Position numbers and translations under genes: made by a program | NCBI RefSeq assembly: GCF_009604375.1 | Contig: NZ_WEGH01000002.1 | Location: 1,574,073-1,638,072, forward strand | Length of the DNA: 64,000 nt | Reading direction: 5' to 3' | DNA from: Actinomadura macrotermitis | GTDB taxonomy: Bacteria > Actinomycetota > Actinomycetes > Streptosporangiales > Streptosporangiaceae | Notes under the pieces: model-generated | What the model saw: only the letters and a program-made list of their open reading frames with translations | Told to the model about the DNA's origin: nothing | Database searches by the model: none | Shown here: positions 15,790-23,324 of the stretch, in pieces | How positions within the stretch are numbered: the first letter of the stretch is position 1 | Layout of the letters: each line of letters starts with the position of its first letter

Positions 15790-18246
15790 GTGCAGCACAG
15801 GACCGACCCACAGCAGGAGCTGGCCGCCCGGCTGCGCCTGCTCCAGGAGCTGTCCGGGCTCGGCGTCCGGGCCCTCGCCCGCGACACCGGCCTCAGCTCG
15901 TCGTCGCTGTCGCGCTACCTCGGCGGCCAGACGGTGCCGCCCTGGTCGGCGGTGCTCGCGCTCTGCCGCCTGGTCAAGCGCGACCCCCGCCCGCTGCGCC
16001 CCCTGTGGGAGCGGGCGTCCAACCCGCTGCCGGCGCCGCCGAAGACCAGCCGCCAGGTCCAGCCGCCCGCGCCGCCCGCCGGGGCGCCGCGCCCGCCCCG
16101 CAACGACCTGCCGCGCGACGTCCCCGACTTCACCGGGCGCGAGGCCGAGCTCGCCGCCGTCCTCGCCGCGGTGGAGGAGAGCCGGGTCGTCGCCGTCGAC
16201 GGCATGGCGGGCGTCGGCAAGTCCTGCCTGGCGGTGCACGCCGCGCACCGGCTCGCCGCCGGCTACCCCGACGCCCAGCTTTATGTGGACCTGCACGGGT
16301 TCACCGCCGGGCGGGAGCCGCTCGGCCCCGACCCCGCCCTGCGGGCCCTGCTCGCCGCGCTCGACGTGCCGTCGGAGAAGATCCCGCAGGAGGGCGGCAT
16401 CGAGCCGCTGGCCGCCTGCTGGCGGTCCGAGCTGGCGCACCGGCGGGCCGTGGTGGTCCTGGACAACGCCGCCGACGCCGAGCAGGTTCGCCCGCTGCTG
16501 CCCGGCGCCGGGCCGTCCGTCGCGCTGATCACCAGCCGCAACCGGCTGCTCGGCCTGGACGAGGTGCCGCCGGTGTCGCTGGACGTGCTGTCGCCGGCCG
16601 AGAGCGCCGAGCTGCTGGCCCGCGCCAGCGGCGCCGACAACCGGCTGGCCCGCGACCCCGAGTCCTCCGCCGAGGTGCTGCGGCTCTGCGGCCACCTGCC
16701 GCTGGCGCTGCGGCTGGCCGCGGCGCGGCTGCGGCACCGGCCGGGCTGGACCGTCGGCATCCTGGTCGAGCGGCTGGCCGAGGGCGCCACCGAGTTCGAC
16801 ACGGCGGTCGCCATGTCGGTGCGGCAGCTGGACCGGGCGCAGCGCCGCTTCTTCCGGCTGCTCGGCCTGGTGCCCGGCTCGTCCTTCGACGAGTACGTGG
16901 CGGCGGCGCTGGCCGACGTCCCGCTGCGCACCGCCCGCGCCGCGCTGGAGGACCTGCTCGACGCGCACCTGGTCCAGGAGGCGGCGGCGGGCCGGTACCG
17001 GCTGCACGACCTGGTGCGCCAGCACGCCCGCCGGGCCGCCGAGGAGCAGGACCCGCCGGCCGAGCGGGAGCAGGCGCTGCGCCGGGTGCTCGACTACTAC
17101 GTGCACGCGGCGGCCGCCGCCGACGCCGCGGTGTCGTACCTGCCGGCCGCCTGCCGGCCCGGCGCGGGCCGCCGCCCGGCCGAGCTGCCGTCGTTCCCCG
17201 GCAAGCACGCGGCGCTCTACTGGTTCGTCACCGAGTACACCAACCTGATGACCGTCTTCGAGACCGCGGTCGCCGCCGGCGCCGACGCGCACGTGTGCGA
17301 ACTGCCGCGCTTCATGCGGGCCTTCTTCGCGCGCCGCTGCGGGACGACGCACCTGAACGTCCTCTTCGAGCGCTCGCTGGACGCCGCGCAGCGCCTCGGC
17401 GACCCGCTGCAGCTCGCCGAGGCGCACAGCGACCTCGGCTTCGCCCGCTACAACGCGGGCCGGATGGCCGAGGCGGACGCCGCCTACGAGGCGGCGGCGC
17501 CCCTGGTCTCGCAGGCGGGTAACACCAGGTCGGAGGCCGAGCTGACCATGCGCCGCGGCTACCTGCGCTGGGACGAGGGCCACGTCGAGGAGCCGCTCGA
17601 CCTGTTCCGGCTGGCGGGCCGGCTGTACACCGACGCCGGCTGCCCGACGGGCACGGCCCACGCGACCGCGTACGAGGCCTGGGCGCTGCTGCAGCTGGGC
17701 CGCCGCGAGGAGGCGGCGCGCCTGGCCCGCGCGGCCCTGGCCGCCCCCCACACCGACCCCGCGTGGCCGCCCACCCTGACGGCCCGCATCACCCTCGGCG
17801 TGGCCATCGCCCCCGAGTCCCCGGACGAGGCGATGGACCACCTGGGCCAGGCGCTCACCCTCGCCCGCGAGGACGGCCACAAGCACAACGAGGCGTGGTG
17901 CCTCAACTGCCTGGGCGTCGCCCTGCGCCAGGCGGGCCGCCACGAGGAGGCCCTGGCCAGCCACCGCCAGGCGTTCGCCCTGCTGGACGAGCTGTTCGAG
18001 GAGCACTGGAAGATCCACTTCCTCGACGGCTACGCCGAGACCTGCCGCCTGGCGGGCCTGCCCGAAGAGGCCCTCCACCTGCACCGCCAGGCCTTGGAGC
18101 TGGCCCCGAAACTGGGCTACCGCCACGCCGAGGCCCTGGCCCACGAGGGCATCGCGGCGGTCCTGGAGGAGACGGACCCCGCCGAAGCGGCCGAACACCG
18201 CACGGCGGCCCAGGCCATCCTCCAAGACCTCCGCCCCGAATCCTGA
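15790..18246 (+). CDS. XRE-NB-ARC-TPR transcriptional regulator
   Basis: 818 residues from GTG 15790, which has GGGAGG ahead; an in-frame ATG at 15687 lacks this. Domains: XRE-type HTH at about 5-60 (RALARDTGLSSSSLSRYLGG), a Pro-rich linker at 78-108, NB-ARC STAND ATPase with Walker A GMAGVGKS at 138-145, Walker B VVVLDNAAD and sensor LITSRN, a winged-helix GLPLAL-type stretch (GHLPLALRLAAARL), then tetratricopeptide repeats from about 400 to the end. It resembles AfsR-type STAND regulators without the SARP domain and likely switches on ATP and ligand binding. The divergent AhpD-like/DUF1801 operon is a possible target. Confidence 0.9.
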   Translation: MQHRTDPQQELAARLRLLQELSGLGVRALARDTGLSSSSLSRYLGGQTVPPWSAVLALCRLVKRDPRPLRPLWERASNPLPAPPKTSRQVQPPAPPAGAPRPPRNDLPRDVPDFTGREAELAAVLAAVEESRVVAVDGMAGVGKSCLAVHAAHRLAAGYPDAQLYVDLHGFTAGREPLGPDPALRALLAALDVPSEKIPQEGGIEPLAACWRSELAHRRAVVVLDNAADAEQVRPLLPGAGPSVALITSRNRLLGLDEVPPVSLDVLSPAESAELLARASGADNRLARDPESSAEVLRLCGHLPLALRLAAARLRHRPGWTVGILVERLAEGATEFDTAVAMSVRQLDRAQRRFFRLLGLVPGSSFDEYVAAALADVPLRTARAALEDLLDAHLVQEAAAGRYRLHDLVRQHARRAAEEQDPPAEREQALRRVLDYYVHAAAAADAAVSYLPAACRPGAGRRPAELPSFPGKHAALYWFVTEYTNLMTVFETAVAAGADAHVCELPRFMRAFFARRCGTTHLNVLFERSLDAAQRLGDPLQLAEAHSDLGFARYNAGRMAEADAAYEAAAPLVSQAGNTRSEAELTMRRGYLRWDEGHVEEPLDLFRLAGRLYTDAGCPTGTAHATAYEAWALLQLGRREEAARLARAALAAPHTDPAWPPTLTARITLGVAIAPESPDEAMDHLGQALTLAREDGHKHNEAWCLNCLGVALRQAGRHEEALASHRQAFALLDELFEEHWKIHFLDGYAETCRLAGLPEEALHLHRQALELAPKLGYRHAEALAHEGIAAVLEETDPAEAAEHRTAAQAILQDLRPES

Positions 18247-18442
18247 CGCCGGCGGCGGCTGGCCGTGGCGGACATGTCACAGTTGCCGGGTTCTGGCCCG
18301 ATACCCCGCGCCGGGTGTGGCAGGTGCCGGCGTTGCGCGCCGGGATCGTGCCGGCGTGCGCCGAGGACGTCCTCACCTCACTCGCCCGCCACCTCGAACG
18401 AGCACCGCCCGCCAAACAACCGGCGAACTCAATGCGCAGACA
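18247..18442. other. intergenic stretch with a possible degenerate coding tail
   Basis: 196 bp between the XRE-NB-ARC stop and the LysR stop. One plus-strand frame stays open through VWQVPALRAGIVPACAEDV and ends at 18446, looking like the tail of a lost gene, but no start, RBS or family can be assigned. I see no convincing terminator. Confidence 0.3.
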
Positions 18443-19282
18443 CTAGAGGCGTGTCGCGGTGCGGACGAGGTCGGCGACGGCTTGGGATCTGCTGTGCGGC
18501 GGCCAGGCGATGACGGTCGTGACAGCCGGTGCGTCCGGCACCGGCACCGTCGCGTGACCCTCGCGCAGGTGGGCTCGGAGGGACTCGGGCACGACCGCGC
18601 AGGCCCGTCCGAGCGCGATCAGCTGGAACAGCTGGGTGTGGTCGCGCACCTGCGGGCCAGGCCCGTCCGGATAGCCACCGTCCTGGCGGGGCCAGCGCGG
18701 CAGGGGCAGATCCGTCAGGGCGCTGACCTCGGCCATCGACATATGGGGCCGGTCGGTCATGGGGTGCCCCGCGGGCAGGACCACGACCTGCGGTTCGGTG
18801 TGCAGGTCCTCGGTGTCCAGTCCGGCCGTCGTGTCGAAGGGCCGCTGGAGCAGAGCGACGTCGGCGCGCCCGTCGCGTAGCAGCCTTTCCTGCTCGCCGG
18901 GCCCGCACAGCATCACCTCGACCGCGACAGCGCCCGGTTCGGCGGCGTAGGCGGCCAGCAGCTTCGACACCAGTTCGCCGGCCGCTCCGGCTTTCGTGGC
19001 CAGCACCACACCGGGCCGCTCGGCAGCCGCGCGGCGGGTGCGGCGCTCGGCGGCTTCGACCGCGTCGAGTGCGGCCCGGGCCTCCCGCAGAAGCACCGAC
19101 CCGGCGTCGGTCAAGGCGACTTGGCGAGCGGTGCGGTGCAGCAGAACCACTCCGAGCCGCCGTTCGAGCTGCTGGATCGCCCGCGACAGCGGTGGCTGCG
19201 CCATGGCGAGCCGCTGCGCCGCCCGCCCGAAGTGCAACTCCTCCGCGACGGCGACGAAATAGCGCAGCTCCCGCGTCTCCAC
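18443..19282 (-). CDS. LysR-family transcriptional regulator
   Basis: 279 residues from GTG 19282 (METRELRYFVAVAEELHFGRAAQRL); the frame stays open upstream but this is the family start. HTH at about 1-60 (MAQPPLSRAIQQLERRLG) and a substrate-binding domain with VEVMLCGPGEQERLLRDGRADVALLQRPFD. It belongs to the same subfamily as the LysR at 62426 and both have the same dyad upstream. The divergent neighbour is a gutted SDR pseudogene, so its original target is probably lost; the hydrolase at 19689 may still be controlled by it. Confidence 0.9.
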   Translation of the reverse strand: METRELRYFVAVAEELHFGRAAQRLAMAQPPLSRAIQQLERRLGVVLLHRTARQVALTDAGSVLLREARAALDAVEAAERRTRRAAAERPGVVLATKAGAAGELVSKLLAAYAAEPGAVAVEVMLCGPGEQERLLRDGRADVALLQRPFDTTAGLDTEDLHTEPQVVVLPAGHPMTDRPHMSMAEVSALTDLPLPRWPRQDGGYPDGPGPQVRDHTQLFQLIALGRACAVVPESLRAHLREGHATVPVPDAPAVTTVIAWPPHSRSQAVADLVRTATRL

Positions 19283-19312
19283 CGCGTCATCGTATCCAGC
19301 GCTGACCACGAC

Positions 19313-19331
19313 CGATACCCGTGCGGTATCG
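19313..19331. promoter_or_regulatory. LysR-type dyad CGATACC-N5-GGTATCG
   Basis: Perfect 7-bp arms CGATACC and GGTATCG with a 5-bp spacer CGTGC; it contains T-N11-A, the LysR consensus. It lies 31 bp upstream of the LysR start and 57 bp before the SDR remnant. The same core recurs at 62413-62427 in front of the related LysR gene. Confidence 0.65.
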
Positions 19332-19387
19332 CCGCCCACCCAGTCGGACTTGGACGCCCCACCCGAGTCCGCACCAGGATCGATGAC

Positions 19388-19557
19388 GTGAGCGAACAGA
19401 AGATCGCACCGGTGACCGGTGCGAACAAAGGGGTCGGATAGGAGATCGCGGCGGGCGCGGGACCAACAGCGCCGCGATCGCGATTCGCCTCGCGCCCCTG
19501 CCCTGCGACGGACCGACCGGCGGATTCTCCGACAACGCCGGACCAGTGTCCCGGTAG
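19388..19557 (+). pseudogene. short-chain dehydrogenase remnant with large internal deletion
   Basis: From GTG 19388 the reading is MSEQKIAPVTGANKGVG, the N-terminus of classical SDR enzymes (TGxxxGxG cofactor motif), then a TAG at 19439-19441 where the family usually has Tyr, followed by EIAAGAG. A second frame from 19462 to 19557 reads TNSAAIAIRLAPLPCDGPTG and then a phenylalanine-containing tail ending in GPVSR, the typical SDR C-terminus. The roughly 190 residues in between, including the YxxxK active site, are gone. Divergent LysR plus SDR is a frequent pair, so this is a recently eroded regulator target. Confidence 0.75.
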
Positions 19558-19688
19558 CGACCACACCCGCGCGAACCGCACGACCTGGGGGAGCACGCCC
19601 GGCGCGAGCGGAAGACCCGACGGCTGCGGCGTCTCCTCGACCATCCCGTTCACACCAGTGGCGAAATAACAGCCAAAGGAGCCCAATC

Positions 19689-20426
19689 ATGTCCGAAACC
19701 GTCCAGCTGACCGAGCCGGGCGCGCCCGTGGTCGTCCTGGTGCACGGAGCCTATGCCGACGCCTCCGGGTTCACGGGGGTGATCCGTGAACTGACGGCCG
19801 CCGGGCACCGCGTCGTCGCGGCACCGAACCCCTTGCGGGGCCTGGCCGGTGATGCGGCCGTGGTCCGCGCTGTCGCCGGTGGGATCCACGGCCCCGTCCT
19901 GCTGGTGGGGCACTCTTACGGCGGTGCCGTGATCACGCAGGCCTCCGCCGGCCTCGACAACGTGGCGGGTCTGGTCTACATCGCCGCGTTCGGCCTCGAC
20001 GAGGGCGAAAGCTGCGCCGACCTCATCGCCCCCTTCCCGCCCTCGATGCTGGCCGAAACCATACGGCTGACCTCCTACGAGGCGCACGGTGCCGCAGGCG
20101 GCCCGGACATGTACATCGACCCGGACGGCTTCCACGAGTCGTTCTGTGCCGACCTTCCCGCCGAGATGGCCCTGGCCATGAGCCTCGCCCAACGGCCGAT
20201 CGCGGCAGCGGCATTCGCCGAGCAGGCCACGGGGGCCGGGTGGAAGTCCATCCCGTCCTGGTACCAGATCGCCCGGCACGACAACGCCCTCTCCCCTCAG
20301 GCACAGCGCTTCATGGCCGAGCGGATGGGCGCGAGCACCGAGGAGGTCGACGGTTCCCATGCGGCCTTCATCGCCCAGCCGCGCCGCACGGCGGACCTCA
20401 TCAAGGCGGCGCTCAGCAAGCTCTGA
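19689..20426 (+). CDS. alpha/beta hydrolase
   Basis: 245 residues, cytoplasmic, ATG 19689 with AAAGGAG ahead. VVLVHGAYADASGF carries the oxyanion HG motif, VLLVGHSYGGAVITQA the nucleophile elbow GHSYGG, and a late His lies in EVDGSHAAFIAQP. This is the large group of esterase/haloperoxidase-like hydrolases (YpZ/EstC-like), often encoded near LysR/SDR pairs; substrate unknown. The 131-bp leader after the SDR remnant contains no other gene. Confidence 0.85.
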   Translation: MSETVQLTEPGAPVVVLVHGAYADASGFTGVIRELTAAGHRVVAAPNPLRGLAGDAAVVRAVAGGIHGPVLLVGHSYGGAVITQASAGLDNVAGLVYIAAFGLDEGESCADLIAPFPPSMLAETIRLTSYEAHGAAGGPDMYIDPDGFHESFCADLPAEMALAMSLAQRPIAAAAFAEQATGAGWKSIPSWYQIARHDNALSPQAQRFMAERMGASTEEVDGSHAAFIAQPRRTADLIKAALSKL

Positions 20427-20487
20427 ACCGGCCTCGCAGGGCAGAAGGAGCCCGGCGCAGGACTCGCCCTACGCGCCGGGCTTCCCC

Positions 20488-20559
20488 CTTATGTGGACAG
20501 CATCCACAATGGTGTGCCATGATCGAGCCGCACCACAAAGTGGACGCCATCCACATAAG
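20488..20559. promoter_or_regulatory. twin 15-bp palindromic operators nested in a larger dyad
   Basis: GTGGACAGCATCCAC at 20493-20507 and GTGGACGCCATCCAC at 20540-20554 are near-identical palindromes 47 bp apart. They also lie symmetrically: CTTATGTGGA at 20488 pairs with TCCACATAAG at 20550-20559, so the whole block is an imperfect inverted repeat. It ends 21 bp before the RibD/DHFR-like gene. A TetR- or MarR-type dimer operator pair is likely; no regulator gene is adjacent. Confidence 0.6.
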
Positions 20560-20580
20560 GCTTGAGAAGGAGAAACACTC

Positions 20581-21195
20581 ATGAGCAAGCTTGTCGTCTC
20601 GACGTTCCTGACCCTCGACGGCGTCATGCAGGGCCCCGGCGGCCCCGGCGAAGACGATTCCAACGGCTTCCGCCACGGCGGCTGGCTCGTCCCGCACGTG
20701 GACGAGGAGTTCGGGCAGATCATGGCCGACCAGCTCACCGCCGCGACCGGGATGCTGCTGGGCCGCCGCTCCTACGACATCCTGTCCGCGCACTGGCCGA
20801 ACGTGCCCGACGAGGAGGGCGGCGCGCTGATCAACGGCATGGCCAAGTACGTCGCCACCCGCTCGCCGCTGACCCCCGCGTGGAACAACACCGAGGTCCT
20901 GGTGGGCGATGCCGCCCAGACCGTCGCCGACCTGAAGAAGTGCACCGACGGCGAACTGCTGGTCCAGGGCAGCAGTGACCTCATCGCCACCCTCCAGCGC
21001 GCCGACCTGATCGACGAGTACCGGCTGCTGACCTTCCCCGTGGTCCTGGGCGAGGGCAAGCGCCTGTTCGCCGCCGGCGCGGCCCCGGCGAACCTGAGGC
21101 TGACCGCCGTCTCCAGCACGCCCGCCGGTGTGGTGTACAGCGTCTACCGGCGGACCGGCGACCTCGCCTACGGCACCGTCTCCCCGAACGCCTGA
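20581..21195 (+). CDS. RibD C-terminal/dihydrofolate reductase-like protein
   Basis: 204 residues, ATG 20581, AAGGAG ahead. MSKLVVSTFLTLDGVMQGPG is the first strand and loop of the DHFR fold in the YwjB/YyaP group; GMLLGRRSYDILSAHWP, LVQGSSDLIATLQRADLIDEYRLLTFPVVLGEGKRLF are the other conserved blocks. These proteins bind NADPH but generally lack the DHFR catalytic acid; no physiological substrate is established. Expression is probably governed by the twin palindromes just upstream. Confidence 0.9.
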   Translation: MSKLVVSTFLTLDGVMQGPGGPGEDDSNGFRHGGWLVPHVDEEFGQIMADQLTAATGMLLGRRSYDILSAHWPNVPDEEGGALINGMAKYVATRSPLTPAWNNTEVLVGDAAQTVADLKKCTDGELLVQGSSDLIATLQRADLIDEYRLLTFPVVLGEGKRLFAAGAAPANLRLTAVSSTPAGVVYSVYRRTGDLAYGTVSPNA

Positions 21196-21206
21196 TGCCC
21201 GCCCGG

Positions 21207-21242
21207 CGCCTCCGCGCGATCATGGCCGGCCGGGCGGAGGCG
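21207..21242. terminator. hairpin between convergent reductase and GntR genes
   Basis: Arms CGCCTCCGC at 21207-21215 and GCGGAGGCG at 21234-21242, perfect over 9 bp; the 18-nt loop itself contains GGCCGGCC. It can terminate both convergent transcripts. Confidence 0.5.
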
Positions 21243-21256
21243 GGCCGGCGCGCTGC

Positions 21257-21517
21257 TCAGGCGTCGGCGGCAGGTTCTTCCGGCTTGGCGATCACGAACG
21301 TGCCGCGTCCGTGGGTGGCGCGCGTCAGGCCGCGCTCGCGGAGCAGGCGCACGGCCGCCTCCGCCGTGCTCTGGGAGACGCCGAACTCGTCCGCGATGGC
21401 CCGCACGGCGGGAATGCGGCGGCCCACCTGATACGTCCCCGCCGCGATGCGCCGGGTGATGGCGGCGGCCACCTGCTCGAACAGCGGCTCCGGCCCGTCC
21501 AGGTCGATCTCTCCCAT
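21257..21517 (-). CDS. small GntR-family regulator
   Basis: 86 residues from ATG 21517. It is only a GntR winged HTH: PLFEQVAAAITRRIAAGTYQVGRRIPAVRAIADEFGVSQSTAEAAVRLLRERGLTRATHGRGTFV, without any effector domain, as in the YtrA group and the small Kor-like repressors of actinomycete plasmids and integrative elements. There is almost no leader with an RBS, so a leaderless mRNA is possible. The intergenic region to the divergent 96-residue gene holds four phased CAAGACAC-type repeats, the obvious operator candidates. Confidence 0.88.
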   Translation of the reverse strand: MGEIDLDGPEPLFEQVAAAITRRIAAGTYQVGRRIPAVRAIADEFGVSQSTAEAAVRLLRERGLTRATHGRGTFVIAKPEEPAADA

Positions 21518-21549
21518 AACAGGACACGCTATGCCACCTGGGGATATGC

Positions 21550-21607
21550 CAAGACACCCCAAGACTCACCAGCACTGAAAACGACTTCACAAGACACAGC
21601 AAGACAC
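21550..21607. promoter_or_regulatory. four helically phased CAAGACAC repeats
   Basis: CAAGACAC at 21550, CAAGACTC at 21560, CAAGACAC at 21590 and CAAGACAC at 21600: spacings of 10, 30 and 10 bp keep all four on one DNA face. The last copy continues into CTTG, giving CAAGACACTTG. They lie between the divergent GntR gene and the small-gene pair. Confidence 0.65.
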
Positions 21608-21632
21608 TTGTCGTACGGTGGGGAATGAAGGC

Positions 21633-21669
21633 GGCCCCGGACGAGCGATAGCAGCGCTGGTCCGGGGCC
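21633..21669 (+). promoter_or_regulatory. leader hairpin before the 96-residue gene
   Basis: Perfect 9-bp arms GGCCCCGGA and TCCGGGGCC around a 19-nt loop, 34 bp before the ATG at 21704. It could be an attenuator, a leader stability element or an extra operator dyad. Confidence 0.4.
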
Positions 21670-21703
21670 TGAGGAGTCACGCCCCCAAGAAAGGCGGAAC
21701 CCC

Positions 21704-21994
21704 ATGACCCCCGAGCGTAAGGCCCCGCTGGAAGCGCTGGGCATGGTTCTGCGCGCGCACAAGCTGCAGGCGCGGATGAACCCGGACGGGCTGCACGTCC
21801 TCAATCCGCACGTCGACGGATGCTGCGGGCCGCACCCGTCCGACGTGGTCAGCGTCCGGCCCCGCGAGGACGACGGCGGCCGGCTGTGGTTCTACACCTC
21901 GTGGGGTCATCCCTTCGCCGAGGCGGACCGCATCACCGACGCGGTGCTCACGCTGAAGGAACTCCTCAACGGCAAGCCGGGCGTGGCGCTGTGA
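21704..21994 (+). CDS. small protein of unknown function
   Basis: 96 residues, soluble, start ATG 21704 with AAAGGCGG ahead. MTPERKAPLEALGMVLRAHK forms a helix, then GLHVLNPHVDGCCGPHPSDVVSVRPREDDGGRLWFYTSWGHPFAEADRI is strand-rich with a CC pair and three His that might bind metal. I do not recognise a named domain; similar small proteins occur beside small GntR or XRE regulators in actinomycetes. The next gene overlaps its stop by 4 nt (GTGA), so both are co-translated. Confidence 0.7.
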   Translation: MTPERKAPLEALGMVLRAHKLQARMNPDGLHVLNPHVDGCCGPHPSDVVSVRPREDDGGRLWFYTSWGHPFAEADRITDAVLTLKELLNGKPGVAL

Positions 21995-22122
21995 GCGTCG
22001 GCGAGGTGTTCGTCGTGTGGGGGATGGTCGCGTGCTGCATCGCCCTGTCGGCCGGAGCCGCTGCCCTGCTCGCCGCCGCCCGGCGCAAGGCCCGCTACCA
22101 GGGGAGACGGCGCGTGCGGTGA
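21991..22122 (+). CDS. 43-residue single-pass membrane protein
   Basis: GTG 21991 overlaps the upstream stop (GTGA). The peptide MSVGEVFVVWGMVACCIALS continues as a single hydrophobic segment (about residues 6-30) and ends in a basic cytoplasmic tail RRKARYQGRRRVR, predicting an N-out/C-in single-span protein. No family recognised. Being coupled to the 96-residue protein and facing the GntR repressor, it may anchor that partner to the membrane; this is inference. Confidence 0.65.
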   Translation: MSVGEVFVVWGMVACCIALSAGAAALLAAARRKARYQGRRRVR

Positions 22123-22175
22123 TGGAGGGGTCATGGTCCCCTGTCCACTACCGGACATGCCCTCCCGAGTATTTA

Positions 22176-22191
22176 GCCAGTGAACACTGGC
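22176..22191. promoter_or_regulatory. palindrome GCCAGTGAACACTGGC
   Basis: Perfect 7-2-7 dyad 32 bp before the secreted-protein start and 53 bp after the small membrane gene. It has the same layout, GCCA-N2-G-AA-C-N2-TGGC, as the palindrome at 51866-51881 in front of an XRE gene. Operator or short terminator. Confidence 0.45.
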
Positions 22192-22223
22192 GTCTTTATG
22201 GCTCGGTTCGGATGATGTCGGAC

Positions 22224-23324
22224 ATGAGATCGTTTTCTGCTCGGCTGGCCGCCACCGCCGTCGCGTTCGTCGCCCTGGCCCCTGTGTCCGCCGCACACGC
22301 CGAACCCACCCCCGCCACGCTGAATGACGTCCCGCTGCCGTTCCTCTGGCCCAGCGCGGGGGTGTACAGCGTCGCCGCCGTCTCCGACACCGAGGCGTGG
22401 GTCGCCGGGGTCCAGGGCAACGTCGGTGCCAACGGGGGCAACGGGGGCAACCCGGTGGTGCGCCGCCGCGTCGGGTCGCAGTGGAAGGAGTACCCGCTCA
22501 ACGGCTGGACCGGCAACGGCCGCATCTCGCAGGTCGTCGCGTATAACGGCGAGGTCTGGGTGCAAGGCGTCCAGGGTGTCAAGAGCACCTCGGGGGAGCG
22601 ACTGTATTTGGCGCGGTTCGACGGGACGGCCTTCCAGCCCGTCGCCCCGCCGGAGGGGGTCGCCGACGGCTGGGCCTCCGACACGCGCCTGTGGATGGGC
22701 CCGGCCGGCGTGTGGATCCAGGTCTCCGAAAAGGTGGGCGACGATGGGATCGGGCCCAAGCTGTATCGGCGCGTCGGCACCTCCTGGCAGGCCGACGCCC
22801 TGGCCGGCCAGTTGACGAACGGGCTGCCCGACCTCCAGGCGCTCAGTGCCACCGCCGCGTGGACCGGCGGCTGCCGTTTCAACCCCGGCACCGGTCGCAA
22901 CGAGTCGGCGGTCCTCCGCTGGAACGGCTCCGCCTGGACGGCGATGCCCGCGCTCCCCGTCGCCGACTGCGTCGTCAGCGTCGCGCCTGCCGCGGGCGGC
23001 GTGGTCTGGGCGCTCACCCCCTTCGACCTGTTCAAGTGGGACGGCACGGCGTGGACCAAGGCCCCCGAGGGTCCCGACGGCCCGTACAAGAACGGTTACG
23101 GCGAGAAGGTGCGGCTGGACAAGGACGGCAACCCGGTCGTGATCGCCAGCGACCTGTACCGGTCCGCCACCAAACCGCCGATCCGTCTCGTGGGCGGCGC
23201 CTGGCAGAAGTTCACCACCCCGACCGCCACGTGGGCGATCGACCTGTCCGTCGCGCCGGGCGGGCGGATCTGGGTGACGGGGAGCTCAGTGGTCTATTCG
23301 CCCATGCTGCTCGCCACCCCCTGA
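22224..23324 (+). CDS. secreted repeat-rich protein, probable beta-propeller
   Basis: 366 residues from ATG 22224; ATGs at 22212 and 22215 are alternatives. Signal peptide MRSFSARLAATAVAFVALAP ending near SAAHA-EPTPA. The mature protein contains spaced Trp/Gly blocks (YSVAAVSDTEAWVAGVQG, RISQVVAYNGEVWVQGVQG, LSATAAWTGGCRF, WNGSAWTAMPALP, WDGTAWTKAPEGP, WAIDLSVAPGGRIWVTGSS), the pattern of blades in secreted beta-propellers of actinomycetes. No catalytic motif. Its last 31 bp overlap the convergent MFS gene. Confidence 0.75.
   Translation: MRSFSARLAATAVAFVALAPVSAAHAEPTPATLNDVPLPFLWPSAGVYSVAAVSDTEAWVAGVQGNVGANGGNGGNPVVRRRVGSQWKEYPLNGWTGNGRISQVVAYNGEVWVQGVQGVKSTSGERLYLARFDGTAFQPVAPPEGVADGWASDTRLWMGPAGVWIQVSEKVGDDGIGPKLYRRVGTSWQADALAGQLTNGLPDLQALSATAAWTGGCRFNPGTGRNESAVLRWNGSAWTAMPALPVADCVVSVAPAAGGVVWALTPFDLFKWDGTAWTKAPEGPDGPYKNGYGEKVRLDKDGNPVVIASDLYRSATKPPIRLVGGAWQKFTTPTATWAIDLSVAPGGRIWVTGSSVVYSPMLLATP

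Noticed and set aside
14892..17522. 876-residue plus-strand frame overlapping the XRE-NB-ARC gene
   Set aside because: It is out of frame with the recognisable NB-ARC and TPR domains and is extremely Arg/Pro/Ala-rich.
18247..18446. Transposase tail as the origin of the degenerate frame after the NB-ARC gene
   Set aside because: No terminal repeats, target duplication or recognisable catalytic motif; origin left open.
21257..22122. Integrated plasmid (AICE) core
   Set aside because: The small GntR and small genes are suggestive, but no integrase, excisionase, replication initiator, tra gene, att repeat or tRNA is visible.
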